Assembly: GCA_023375785.1 (NCBI GenBank)
Contig: SZWC01001608.1
Location: 19,617 to 57,357 of the forward strand
Length of the DNA: 37,741 bases
Reading direction: 5' to 3'
Source: Penium margaritaceum
Taxonomy: Eukaryota > Streptophyta > Zygnematophyceae > Desmidiales > Peniaceae
Shown one piece after another: positions 9,233 through 18,699 of this stretch. The number at the start of each line of letters is the position of its first letter. Positions within the stretch are counted from its first letter, which is position 1. Both the position numbers and the translations under genes were made by a program. Below the pieces are notes generated by a model. The model did no database searches. It had not been told where the DNA came from and worked only from the letters and a program-made list of their open reading frames with translations.

Positions 9233-10676
9233 TGAATCCTCTTGGTCGCAAAGCGCAGACTAGAAATGCTTGAGCAGAGATGCCACCTTGGCAGCTGGTG
9301 CATGAGCTACTTCTTGAGCTGCACCTCCACAGACAGTTGCGGCAGTGGCGCCAGCCACACATGTCATGCTGGTCATCTGGACCTCCCAATGGCCCCTCAA
9401 CATCTATACCTACAATGGCTACAGCTACGGTAGCGTGTAACCATGCGGAGGCCGCACTGGCTGCTGCACGGGTGATAACTATTATGGCCTTTGTACCAAT
9501 AAGGGCATCGGCTACCAGCATCCCGTTTGTCGCAGCATTTACTACTGCTGCTACTGTCACGACTTCAGTGGCTGCCAATACACCCACTTCTCAAATGTGT
9601 GCTCCAAGGGCATCCGTTTTCACCTCCACTGCTACTGCTGCCTTGTCAACTGCTACTACCACACCTGCCACAACAGTTGCGGTTAGTGCAGCGTTAACCG
9701 TACTCCCCATCTCCATCTCCATTTCTATGTCACCCTCTAACTCCGAGTTGGACCACTCATCCGCATCCGACTCCGCGTCCGTCCACTCTTTCGATGACTC
9801 TTCCTCACTGAGAGCACTCTGTCGTTTAGTACCGTCCGACACATCCCTCTTGCACTCTCTGGTGGTTGTCGGTGGATACTCCATCCCCCCTTTGACCGAC
9901 ACACCGGCACAAGCTGAGAAGGGGTGCCACACCAACCCTGCGATTGAGGATGAGGGAGACAGCTCCGTGATAACGTTTGTCACTACTCTTGCTGCTACTG
10001 CCTTTTGGACATGTCTAGCCAAACCTACTGTCCGCTGCCTCATGTGCCGAGTGCGAGTGTGAGGAGCGCGAGCTGAAGGGACTACCAGAGAACGGAAGGG
10101 TTGAGATGTCGGGATGACTTTGACTGACTCCAGGACAGAGCGGATGGCATCAGATGTAGAGCTAAGGTCAAGAGGCATGGCACCATCAGGTGACGCCACA
10201 AACGGAGGTGGGGATGACGAGGAGGAAAATAGGGGTGTCTGCAACGGCATGGTGGCAATGTCCTGCTCAGAGACCACTAAATTTGTGATCTGTTGCACCA
10301 TGCTCTTTAGACCCTGGAGCTTGGCGTACAACACTCCCATAGCTCCACAAAGGGGTGCCACGGTACTGGCCGACCATGTCTCTGAGTCAGATGGTGAAGA
10401 AGAAGGGCGGAACCGCATCTAGAGCCGTCGCCACCTGGCACGACACTGGCGACACTGGCGCCAGCTATGGTGCCAATTGCCACAGTAGTAGCAGACAAAG
10501 CCATTAGATGCTGTGCCACAGTGGACATGAAAACTGCCACGCATGCAGCGCCGGCACAAACCACATTGCCGGTTGCGCTCCTGCCATGCCGGCGTGCTCA
10601 TCTCTGGAGCCTGGCATGGGTGAGTGTACAGGTCTCTCACTCCCGTTAACATAGGGCCAGAAGGAAAGGTGAGCAA
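9192..10676 (-). pseudogene. Zinc-knuckle protein of element C (Gag-like), two stops
   Basis: A single minus-strand frame of about 495 codons is broken only by a TAG at 10419-10421 and a TGA at 9591-9593. Near its start is a Cys/His-rich block: QCGLCRRCMRGSFHVHC, then CYYCGNWHHSWRQC (10452-10493), a CX2CX4HX4C knuckle as in retroviral-type nucleocapsid, followed by RQCRARWRR. After the first stop come a Ser/Pro-rich stretch (FSSSSSPPPF), LDLSSTSDAIRSVLESVKV, a basic patch HTRTRHMRQR, an acidic Ser/Glu region (SALSEEESSKEWTDAESDADEW) and an Ala/Val-rich end. Knuckles of this form bind element RNA in Gag. No protease or other pol motif follows. Residue-level family membership cannot be assigned by eye. 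Confidence 0.6.
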
Positions 10677-11191
10677 CTGAAGTACAATCTCTCAGACGTG
10701 CTACGACACTGTCACGAGGACGGTCACCACCATGTTGGTGGTGCACTGCCGTACGACTAGTATGCGATTGCTATGCTGCTATCGCGTGGCTAACACAATG
10801 TGCGACCTCAAGTCGCCTTTGGTGTTGTTGCTACTATTGCTGCTACCTATGGCGACCGTCAACGCCAACAGCGGTGGTTGTCGCCACACTTCCTACGGCT
10901 GGTAATGCTGTTGGTGGTGCCGCTGTGACTGCAGCTGCTCCTACTACACCGACCGGCATCATCAATCCACGGCTGTGGCCTCTGACTACCTTTGATGCTG
11001 CCACTCTTGTGGCTGTGAAAGGCATAGATCACTGATGACCCTCCATCACGCCTGCTGTCTCTACTACTACTTCTGCTCCAGTGCTGCTTTACTTTGTCAA
11101 AGTATCCACTGTTGGCATCGCTAGCACTGTTGTGGGGGTAGTTATTGCAGCTGTATACCACTTTTTCCACTATTTTTGGTTGGGTCATCAA
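10677..11191 (-). pseudogene. Putative N-terminal Gag-like region of element C
   Basis: Minus-strand frames here are short and shift often. One at 10843-11025 reads GLMMPVGVVGAAAVTAAPPT, an Ala/Val/Thr-rich stretch. Another at 10504-10746 reads GGDRPRDSVVARLRDCTSVAHLSFWP just before the zinc-knuckle frame takes over. A possible ATG begins the frame at 11191 (MMTQPKIVEKVVYSCNN). Position between the primer binding site and the knuckle suggests the remainder of Gag, but no Gag domain is recognisable. The assignment is by position only. Confidence 0.35.
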
Positions 11192-12302
11192 ACGCTTCAG
11201 TGCCAGTAGGGTATCCCTTCCTTGAGGTTTCCCCTTTTTGTTTCTTCAATGACGCACACGTGGGTTCCCCTTTTCCTGGGTTCCCCCTGCTTGGATGTCC
11301 CTTACTCCTATTTTTGTTCTTGCTACGGGCTAGTTTGACCTCTTTGCAGGTTGAATTGGAGGAGGGGAGGCTGGCTCCTCCATTGCGTGCAGCCGGCCGA
11401 CGGCCGCCCGTCGGCCTCCCCTATACCTCAGGGCCAGCGAGTGGCTGGCGTTTAGCCGACAAGCGCCGGATCCTGCCAGCACCCAGTCGGCACTTTGTCG
11501 CCCCTTCGGTCAGCACGACAAGCCCTACCGATGCCCCCTCCCTAGCCTACAGGTTACCCTCAAATCCGATGGCAGCGGCTGTTGCTACTGCTATGGCTGT
11601 TCCTTTCGCTCTTACAAAAGCTATTATGACAGATGCTGCCACTAGAGCAGGATGCTACTACTGTAGTAGTTTGTCATTGTAGTTGTTGCTGCTATTGTTG
11701 CTCACCGCCATTACTGTTGCTGCTGTGAATGTGGCTCACCACCGCTCTTGCTACAACTACCCGCCCTTGCAGAAGCTATTGCGATTGCTCACCGCCAATG
11801 CTTTGGCTACTCCCCGCTATTTTTGCTGCTACGGCTGCTGTCCGCCACCGCTGCTGCTGGAGATGCTTGCTACTGCTGTTGCTGCTGATATGGCTGCTAC
11901 GCGCCACTGCTACTACTGTAGCTGCCCGCCGCTACTGCTGCTGCCATACATGCTATGAGTCCTATTGCCGCTAGTACTTTAGCTACTTGCTGTTGTTTCT
12001 ACTACTGCTGTTGTTGCGGCTCCTGCTCCCACGAGCCTTGCTGCCGCTACTGGTTTGCAACTACAAGAGCTGCAGCGGGCTGTTGCAATGGCTTCTGCCG
12101 CTGCTTGTTGCTATAGCTACAGCCGATGTGGTTGAGACGGCCACTACCATTACCGCCGAAGTCGCGTGCTACTTCCATGGCATCCTTCGCACAACATAGT
12201 TGTGGTGGGTCCTCCCAAGACCTGCTACTTCTACTGTGGGTGGCTGCCGGTGCTGCCACTTCTTGCTCCTGCTGCGTCTTTCCTCTGAGTTGTGGCTCGC
12301 TC
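11192..12302 (-). repeat. Triplet-rich low-complexity leader of element C
   Basis: About 11570-12290 is dominated by degenerate GCT/GTT/TAC triplets on the plus strand (GCTGCTACTGTT-like), which read Leu/Cys-rich on plus and Ala/Ser/Gln-rich on minus. Plus-strand frames such as 11683-11958 and 11729-11974 are composition artefacts. 11200-11560 has no recognised motif. The region lies between the primer binding site and the gag-like frame of the minus-strand element. Confidence 0.6.
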
Positions 12303-12315
12303 GCTCTGATACCAA
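12303..12315 (-). promoter_or_regulatory. tRNA-iMet-type primer binding site of element C
   Basis: On the minus strand the bases read TTGGTATCAGAGC. They match the well-known plant retrotransposon primer binding site complementary to the 3' end of initiator methionine tRNA. The site lies two bases from the LTR end at 12318. It fixes the element's direction as right to left and identifies the right-hand repeat as the 5' LTR. Confidence 0.85.
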
Positions 12316-12317
12316 GC

Positions 12318-12801
12318 TGAAATAGCCAAGAAGCTTCCTATCAAGCTTGCTGCTGGCTGTGCGTCAGCGCTCATTCAGTTTGCGGCATCAACACACGTTG
12401 GATGCGAGACGGAAAGGTTTAGGCTAGGCGACACAAACAAAGTGTCAAATGTGCTTTCTTACAATAGCATATGGAGAGAGAGTTACAATAACAAGCCACA
12501 GCCACCTAAAAAGCTTTCAGGCCTGGTGCGTAGCCACTGCCGCCAGGGGCGCGTTTCGCTATGCAGCAGGCGCAACTGGCGCAAAACTATTCAAACTACA
12601 AGAACGGCCCAGCCGAGGCCAAAACACTCGCCCGGTCATAACTTCTTGCAAAGGCATCAGAACAAAGCGTTACTTGAACCAGAATGACCAGCATGACGAG
12701 CCGGACACATCCGTTATGTGCAAGGCAGGTCTCCTCGTGAACCCGGAACATGTCTCCGGGTGCCTGGGTCTCAACTGACAAGCAAGGTACATAGCTAAGC
12801 C
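12318..12801 (-). repeat. 5' LTR of element C, proximal piece
   Basis: This piece matches 6378-~6866 in the same orientation (for example AGAAGCTTCCTA, GTGTCAAATGTGCTT, GGTCATAACTTCTTGCA, GGAACATGTCTC). Identity looks roughly 80-85 percent by eye. Homology stops abruptly at about 12801, where sequence of the D-type LTR begins, and resumes at 23107. Confidence 0.75.
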
Positions 12802-13271
12802 CCAGTGATCCGAGTTCATCCCCAACAAGCTCCAAATGCACCAAGAGCATAAAAGAAGTAACTATAAGGACCTCCTTGACCAGGATGAAATTTTCCTTGA
12901 CTTCTAAGCAAGGAAAGGCGCTCCGACAAGTCATCGTCAAAGCGCCTCCCGTTGCCTAGCGAGCAAGGCAAGGTGGGTGGCTCCACCAAGGGTTACTTCG
13001 AAGGCCGTAGCAAGGGCTCTAATGTTCCGCTTTGGGATTGCTTGGATGCTTTGGAAATCTTAGATCACAGGCTTGAAGGATCTTATGTAATCTCACTATT
13101 CTATTGAACCAAAACGTGTTTCAATTCAGTTCTATTAAATGCGACGTGTTCTTTCCACTCACATCCATGATCCTTGTGCTCCATACTCTTCACCAAAGAT
13201 ATCCATCGGCTGCCCCAAACATTGGTAGCGTACATCAGTGACAGCTAGGCATCCTTGATAGTGTATCTACA
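12802..13271 (+). repeat. D-type LTR fragment, left arm of a 470-bp inverted repeat
   Basis: The sequence from CCAGTGATCCGAG to GTGTATCTACA is the reverse complement of 17906-18375, with only a handful of substitutions and apparently no length change. It lacks the first ~239 bp of the full D LTR. The bases after its end, CCCACTAGTGCCAA, resemble the sequence next to the 5' LTR of element D at 22855-22869. This looks like a plus-oriented LTR plus the start of the internal region. An internal TATA-like ATAAAAG lies near 12850. Confidence 0.8.
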
Positions 13272-13282
13272 CCCACTAGTGC

Positions 13283-14080
13283 CAATAGGTGATACCGGTC
13301 GAGGAATAGGTCCTCGACAAAGCAAGCGGACAGAGTCTGCTTGTAGGTAGCCTGGTGGACGTGCAAGATGCCCTAGGAGTGATCATGCTTGAGCTCCATG
13401 CCCACGAAGACTCGGGCAGACCCGTTTTCCTTCACCTGGCAGGCGGTGTGTAGAATGTCCTTAACACGCTGAATGGCAGGTGCATCCCACAACGCAATGA
13501 GGAGGTCGTTGACGCACACTAGGACATCGGTGAAGGTCTAGCCTCGCGGGCTGATGAACAGTGCGAGGTTGGAAGTGCTATAAAGGAGGCCACCGCGGAG
13601 AAGTGTGCGACTAATCTCCTGGTTCCAGCACCAAGGCGATTGCTTCAAGCCATAGAGGGCCTTCCGTTGCCGCCAGACCTTGCCAGTGCTTTTGTCGAAG
13701 CCTGGAGGCTGCACCATGTAGAGCTCCTCGCCCTCCAGGGAGCTATGAAGGAAAGTGTTGCTCACATCCATCAGATGCATCTCCCACCCGTATTGGGGAA
13801 CCAAGCTAAAGAGCACCCGGGACGTGGAGAACTAGCCAGCTAGGGCAAAGATGTGGTTGGGCCTTGTACTTGTCCAAGGACACGTCCGGCTTCCATTTGT
13901 ATTGGAAGACCTATTTGGCACCAATGGCATTCCCACCTTGAGGGAGATCCACGAGGTCGTACACGTGGTGTTGCCGGATATCAACGAGTTCATCGGCGCA
14001 CACAGCATTCCATTGCACGGCCTCGGGAGAAGCACGAGCCTCGCGCAGGGTGGTTGGGTCATCCCGGCGTGCCTTGGACC
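13283..14080 (-). pseudogene. Copia reverse transcriptase (element 3), truncated
   Basis: Reading right to left: NAVCADELVDIRQHHVYDLVDLPQG and GNAIGAK, then a stop where Trp is expected, then FQYKWKPDVSLDKYKA. After damage the frame 13538-13816 gives LMDVSNTFLHSSLEGEELYMVQPPGF (first catalytic Asp kept), KVWRQRKALYGLKQSPWCWNQEI. The catalytic YVDD box is altered to CVND (13505-13516), which loses the first Asp of the pair. GMELKHDHS is followed by a stop, then GILHVHQATYKQ. The domain breaks off near 13283, before the thumb is complete. The enzyme would have made cDNA. This copy is dead by active-site mutation as well as stops. Confidence 0.88.
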
Positions 14081-14900
14081 AGACTGCGAGAGCGTGTGCG
14101 TCTCATGCCCCAGGTGGGATGTGCGTGAGTGCGGTCATGATGGCATGCCAGTGCTGCTGATGGAGCATGACATAGCCCAGTGCAGAGCTCAAGTGAATGT
14201 CTGCAATGATGGCCGAAGTGGTTAGGCCGAGGGCCTTGGTGCCAGGGTCTCCACTCACGACTGTAGGAGTGGACGAGACACGTGGGACGACGGGGGTTCA
14301 AGCCGCCACAGGGTGCGGTGTGGTGATATGCACACTCAATAACAACCTAGGTTGGAGGCTGCCACCTAGGCTACACGTGTAGCGCGGTAGAGCATGAGAC
14401 GGCACAAAGGGGGCAGCCGGAAGTGAGTCCGAGCTCCTTGCAGAGGCGGATGAGGCTGCTAGTCTGGAGGGACCAACGGACGCGGGCGGAGATGCCGGCC
14501 CGGAGGGACCAGCAGACATGGTCAAGGTTGCCGACCTGGAGGGACCAGTGGACGTACACAGGGCAACCCGGAGGGACTAATGGACGCGGACGGGGCTGCC
14601 GGCCTTGAGGGACCAGCGGGCGCAGACGGGGCTACTGGCCCGGAGGGACCAGCGGACGCGAACGGGGCTGTTGGCCCAGAGGGACCAGCGAACGCGGACA
14701 AGGTTGCTGGCCCGGAGGGACAAGCGGACGCAGACGAGGCTACTGGCTCAAAGGGACCAGCAGAAGCAAATGGGGATGCCGGCTTGCATGGTCTAGTGGA
14801 CGAGACTGGGACTGCTGACCTGGAGGAACCAGCAGATGCAAGTGATGTGCCGCCCGGAAGTGTCAGGATGGAGAATGACTCACCACTTCCCCACACGGCG
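14081..14900 (-). pseudogene. Integrase-RT linker of element 3
   Basis: This is the variable region between integrase and RT. On the minus strand it reads Pro/Ser/Ala-rich (repeats of the type GPSGPVA.SASA). It contains the 36-bp minisatellite listed separately. The portion 14081-14450 has shifting frames and no motif. Copia linkers are normally low in conservation, so this is assigned by position. Confidence 0.6.
14455..14830. repeat. 36-bp minisatellite (about ten copies) in the element 3 linker
   Basis: A GC-rich unit near GGCCCGGAGGGACCAGCGGACGC and variants repeats every 36 bp. It gives a 12-residue peptide period. On plus it reads collagen-like GPEGPADANGA. On minus it reads GPSGP with an SASA-type spacer. 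Units are diverged, and one junction near 14560-14580 breaks the register. Because 36 is divisible by three, unit gain or loss would keep the polyprotein frame. Confidence 0.8.
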
Positions 14901-15850
14901 GGAGGGACATCCAGGAGCCCGAGCGAACGAGGTCAGGTGGAAACAGCTCCTCAAAGAAGAGAGCATCGTGAGACTCCATGATGCAGTGCAGGGAGGGATC
15001 CCAGAAGCACCAGGCTTTGGACTAACGGGAGACACCAGGGAAGGTGCGCGAACGCCCTCGGCAGGCAACCTTTCCGCCCTTCTATGGGACGGGCAGCCAC
15101 ACAATGGGCACACAGCCCCAGAGGCAAGTCGAGCGGAGGTCAGCCCGCTGACTACACGAGTGCTGGTACGGCGTGGACTCGCAGGGAAGGGGTCCATTGG
15201 GAATCCAGTTCCAAACCCACGTCATGTAGGCCATGGCTTCAAAGTATAAGCCATCAGAGAGCCCAGACTCAACCCGGTGTGCGGTTGGCGTCGGCCATGG
15301 TGTGGTTCTACCGCTCAGAGATGCCATTCTAGGCTGGTGCGTAAGGTGCTGATGTCTCGTGATGCATGCCATGGGAGGCGAGGAAGGTCGTGGTCTCTCC
15401 CATATACTCAGCACCGTGATCAAAACGAAAGCGACGAAGGGTGCGACCACACTCGCGCTCCGCACATACAAGCTAGTCCCTAATGGCAGGAGCAACATTG
15501 CTCTTCTGCCGAAGGCAGAAGACCCAGCAGTAGCGAGAGTAGTCGTCAGTGAGGGTGAGGACATAACATCCATGCTCCCTCATGGACTCCGTAGGAACAG
15601 GACCCATAACATCTGAGTAGACCAAGTCTATAGGGACGGACTCACGGGAGGAAGACTGAGGGTAAGTGGACCAATGCACCTTGCCCGGGGTGCAATCAAT
15701 GTACTCAGTGGAACACGGCCAAGGGAAGGAGGCCGGGTCAAGGCCCTTGGCCAGCTCGGTGTGGAGCATGCTATTTATAGTAGCAAAGTGGACGTTGCAG
15801 AGGCGGCAGTGCAGGAGGCGTCTGTGCTACTGAGAGAGCGTGCTGGTGAC
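14901..15850 (-). pseudogene. Copia GAG-pre-integrase and integrase (element 3)
   Basis: Right to left: the pre-integrase segment HCRLCNVHFATINSMLH leads to CTPGKVHWSTYP in the frame 15473-15769. The core follows with VPIDLVYSDVMGPVPTES (first catalytic Asp kept) and CYVLTLTDDYSRYCWVF. In the next frame come RFRFDHGAEYMGETTTFL (second Asp kept), HGMHHETSAPYA and, after a stop, the expected NG(I/V).ER segment. AYMTWVWNWIPN matches the integrase C-terminal helix region. Frameshifts occur near 15470 and 15350. Integrase joins cDNA ends to target DNA. The catalytic residues are partly preserved, but the frame is not. Confidence 0.85.
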
Positions 15851-15923
15851 AAACACATGGCCTGTGGCGGCCAACGCGGAGGGGAAGGGGGGAAGGAAGG
15901 ACGGACGAGGCACATGCAGGAGG

Positions 15924-16265
15924 TTACCACGGTGGGTGGCGTGCAGAACGACAAGACCAGATGGACCTAACGACACAATTCCAATGCCACGCCAGTGCAC
16001 GATGTCTAGTGCTCATGCGGTCAAGGACAGTGATGGACAGGAGGCCGAGCTCAAGACCTAGGACGAAGAGGACGTTGGTCACAAAGAAATCACCGGCAGG
16101 ACCACAGAAACGAACGATGCCAATGCCGTGGACATGTAACACCTGTCCACAGCCCGTCCGAACACCAAATTGTTGCCAACGGGGACAACCACATTGAAGG
16201 CCTCACAAGAGGCTGTCATACGATGTGTGGCCCCGGAGTCGGTGATCTAGGTCTTGACAGGGTCC
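15924..16265 (-). pseudogene. Copia protease (element 3)
   Basis: On the minus strand ITDSGATHRMTASCEAF begins near 16235 with the aspartic protease triad DSG intact. It continues through VVVPVGNNLVFGRAV. A frame change leads to GIGIVRFCGPAGDFFVTNVLFVLGLELGLLSI (frame 15924-16142), the usual copia protease end with LPNVLYVP-like and LLSI motifs. A TAG lies just before ITDSG, where Trp is usual. The protease matures Gag-Pol. Confidence 0.85.
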
Positions 16266-16639
16266 TGGACTAGGGTCACCAAATTGCTAACGGTCACGAG
16301 GCATCAAGCAAGAGACGTGGACGCGGTGGACGGAGGCGCGAACCAAGATTGCCAATCATTAAGCCATGCGACGTTGTCACACAGAGAGGGGTAGGAGAAG
16401 ACAAAACAAACAAGGGAGTAGGACACGACCATAGTTCAGTCTCTGTCATGCAGGGCAGGGCAAGCGAGCAGGAGGTGACGCAACTCGCACTTCCCTGGAG
16501 AGGAGGGCAAGGCAGGCCGAGTTGGAGCGCGATGAACTACTCCAACTGGCACTCATGGATGGAGGGCCCGGAAGTGTAGACCGAGTGCGGTGTGACACCG
16601 CCAGAACCCAAAAATGAAGAGGACGGAACTAGTGATAGA

Positions 16640-16900
16640 AAAGGAGGCACCGATGGCTGCGACTGATGCTTCAGCCGAGCTGGTGACGACGGGACTGGTG
16701 CAGCCGTCAGAGTAGTAGAGCTGGCGGACGGGGTGGAGGCGTCAGGGCTGGCAAAAACTACGGTAGCAGAGGCGAGACGAAGCTCATGCTAGCGATGCAT
16801 GGTGGCGATGATGCTCACCTCGTACGTCAAGAGCGGGCACGGATATCACCCATGGTCTGGCTGGCCACAGTCGTGGCAGACCGAGCCACCGTCACTCGAA
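16640..16900 (-). pseudogene. Gag zinc knuckle (element 3), broken by a stop
   Basis: On the minus strand about 16890-16840 reads GGSVCHDCGQPDHG, a stop (TGA), then YPCP. The spacing fits a CX2CX4HX4C nucleocapsid knuckle with the stop inside the last spacer, where Trp or a similar residue would stand. Downstream to 16640 the sequence is Ser/Ala/Pro-rich, as in the gag-protease junction of copia. The knuckle normally packages element RNA. This one would be truncated before its last cysteine. Confidence 0.75.
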
Positions 16901-17880
16901 CCGGTCGGCTACTGCTGCTGGCTCTTGCCCTTCCTGCCTCTGCACTTATTCTTCCCTGGCAACAAGGAGTTGGCGGATGTAGCTCCTGCTGGAGAGGCAA
17001 CGGCCATAGAGGTGACAACATGGGAGATGAGGGCCTCTGTGCGCTAGAGGCACGACACGTTATGAGACTCCTGAATCCTGAGAAAGACTGCATATGTCCA
17101 GGGCACAAGGGTTCCCTAGGCTACCATCGTGGAAAGGACGTCCTGCATGTAGTGGACGAAGACATCAAAGAATGCGTCGGTGGCACCACGCTTGACGGCC
17201 AGGAGCACGGCAAGAGGACGTAGAGCAAAGTCGCCCAGGCTACGGAGGATGTCCTCCGCCCGCTGCCAGTAGGAGGTGGCCGTCCCAGTCTTCCCCATGT
17301 GCACGGAGTTCAACTCCCAGAGTAGACGGCTAGTCTCAGCCTCACTAGATAGGCGATAGGGACGCGTGAAGACGTGCCACGCGGCTGCAGGGTCTGGAGT
17401 CTTGCCAGTGGTGAAGTCTCCGAGGAAGGGCTCGATGGCAAGGCGTAGCGCCGGAGGGGCGACCTGGACAAGAGCGCAAAGTGCGCGACCACCATCATGC
17501 AACTGGTCAACCTAGGAGGAGTCGTACGGGAGAGTATGGTATGGCCACATACCCTCGTCATGTGTCCAGAAGCGGATTCTAAGCTCCCAACTCTGGACTT
17601 ATTTTCCGACTTGGAGCCTCAGGGGCGGGGTCCCAAAGTCCTTTGGCCTACAGCCGGCACCCAGAGTGGGGCCAAGGACTGACGTCACCGTCTGTCGCAG
17701 GCGCTGGGTCTGGTGCTGCGCCAAGTAATGCATGGCCGCAAAAGCAGCGGGGCTAGCGTGCCTAGGAGTAAGGAAGGGCGGCACGGCTTTGGCGTGGCTC
17801 TATGTTGTCAGCGGTTGGAGTGCTGTAAGCTGCTGCGTCAGTGCGGCAAGCTGCTGGGGAATGGCGACCAGATGGTCGGA
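16901..17880 (-). pseudogene. Copia Gag (element 3)
   Basis: The frame 17116-17502 carries the retrotransposon Gag (UBN2-type) core: PALRLAIEPFLGDFTTGKTPDPAAAWHVF, AETSRLLWELNSVHMGKTGT, YWQRAEDILRSLGDFALRPLAV and VHYMQDVLSTMVA. Upstream in related frames lie HYLAQHQTQRLRQT and an N-terminal Gln/Leu-rich stretch near 17820-17870. A TAG separates the piece ending LPYDSS from the main block. Gag forms the virus-like particle shell. The zinc knuckle follows toward 16850. Stops at several places show it is inactive. No 5' LTR or primer binding site of its own is visible before 17905. Confidence 0.8.
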
Positions 17881-17905
17881 TGAGCCGACAACGAAGCCTT
17901 TGGGT

Positions 17906-18614
17906 TGTAGATACACTATCAAGGATGCCTAGCTCTCACTGATGCACGCTACCAATGTTTGGGGGAGCCAATGGATATCTTTGGTGAAGAGTATGGAGCA
18001 CAAGGATCACGGATGTGAGTGGAAAGAACACGTCGCATTTAATAGAACTGAATTGAAACACGTTTTGGTTCAATAGAATAGTGAGACTACATAAGATCCT
18101 TCAAGCCTGTGATCTAAGATTTCCAAAGCATCCAAGCAATCCCAAAGCGGAACATTAGAGCCCTTGCTACGGCCGTCGAAGTAACCCTTGGTGGAGCCAC
18201 CCACCTTGCCTTGCTCGCTAGGCAACGGGAGGCGCTTTGACGATGACTTGTCGGAGCGCCTTTCCTTGCTTAGAAGTCAAGGAAAATTTCATCCTGGTCA
18301 AGGAGGTCCTTATAGTTACTTCTTTTATGCTCTTGGTGCATTTGGAGCTTGTTGGGGATGAACTCGGATCACTGGCGGTGGATTATCCCGCTACCCATAG
18401 CCGGTACCAGGTTCCACCTGCCCAATACCCGAATTTCGGGCTTGGCTAACGTTCTGAATACTCACTCAAATTGAGTGATTCAACGCGCAATACTGCATAG
18501 AAAATTCCAAGGAATCCAAATCAAAAGTCATATGAGGTGTTCAATTACTCCTTAGTGGTCAAACCAGGGTGTACGATCAACGGAACTCATGGCAAGGGAC
18601 ACGCCATGTCAACA
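17906..18614 (-). repeat. 3' LTR of element D
   Basis: On the minus strand the LTR starts TGTTGACATGG directly after the polypurine tract at 18615. It ends GTGTATCTACA at 17906, giving TG...CA termini. The part 17906-18375 is mirrored by 12802-13271. The ends also match the shorter 5' LTR at 22870-23106. An ATAAAAG motif near 18327 on the minus strand is a possible core promoter element. Confidence 0.88.
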
Positions 18615-18624
18615 ATCTCCCCTG
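18615..18624 (-). promoter_or_regulatory. Polypurine tract of element D
   Basis: On the minus strand CAGGGGAGAT immediately precedes the TGTTGAC LTR start. Position and composition are those of the plus-strand primer of LTR retrotransposons. Confidence 0.75.
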
Positions 18625-18699
18625 TGTACCGCAGCCTTGATGCCCTCTCGTTGGAACCTGTGACCTTCTAAAAATCACAGCACAGAACAAGCTCCATGC

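Larger units (their letters stand above)
13272..17905 (-). mobile_element. Copia element 3, gag to RT, 3'-truncated and degenerate
   Basis: A minus-strand copia carries gag, zinc knuckle, protease, integrase, a repeat-rich linker and RT in the right order. It ends abruptly at about 13283 in the last part of RT, with RNase H missing. No LTRs of its own are recognisable. It lies between two inverted D-type LTR sequences. Many stops are present. Its RT resembles element 2. Confidence 0.8.

Noticed and set aside
8703..9263. 186-codon plus-strand frame opposite element C
   Set aside because: The minus strand carries the protein-like frame consistent with the element's direction. The plus frame is its Cys/Ser-rich shadow.
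9280..10062. 260-codon plus-strand Thr/Ala/Ser-rich frame
   Set aside because: It is antisense to the zinc-knuckle frame of element C. Its composition is explained by the complement, and no motif is present.
11683..11974. Cys/Leu-rich plus-strand open frames as small secreted cysteine-rich proteins
   Set aside because: They come from degenerate GCT/TGC/TAC triplets in the leader of element C. Several overlapping frames are equally open, with no signal peptide or conserved spacing.
14580..14981. Collagen-like plus-strand protein
   Set aside because: The Gly-Pro-Glu periodicity is the reverse reading of the 36-bp minisatellite in the minus-strand linker of element 3.
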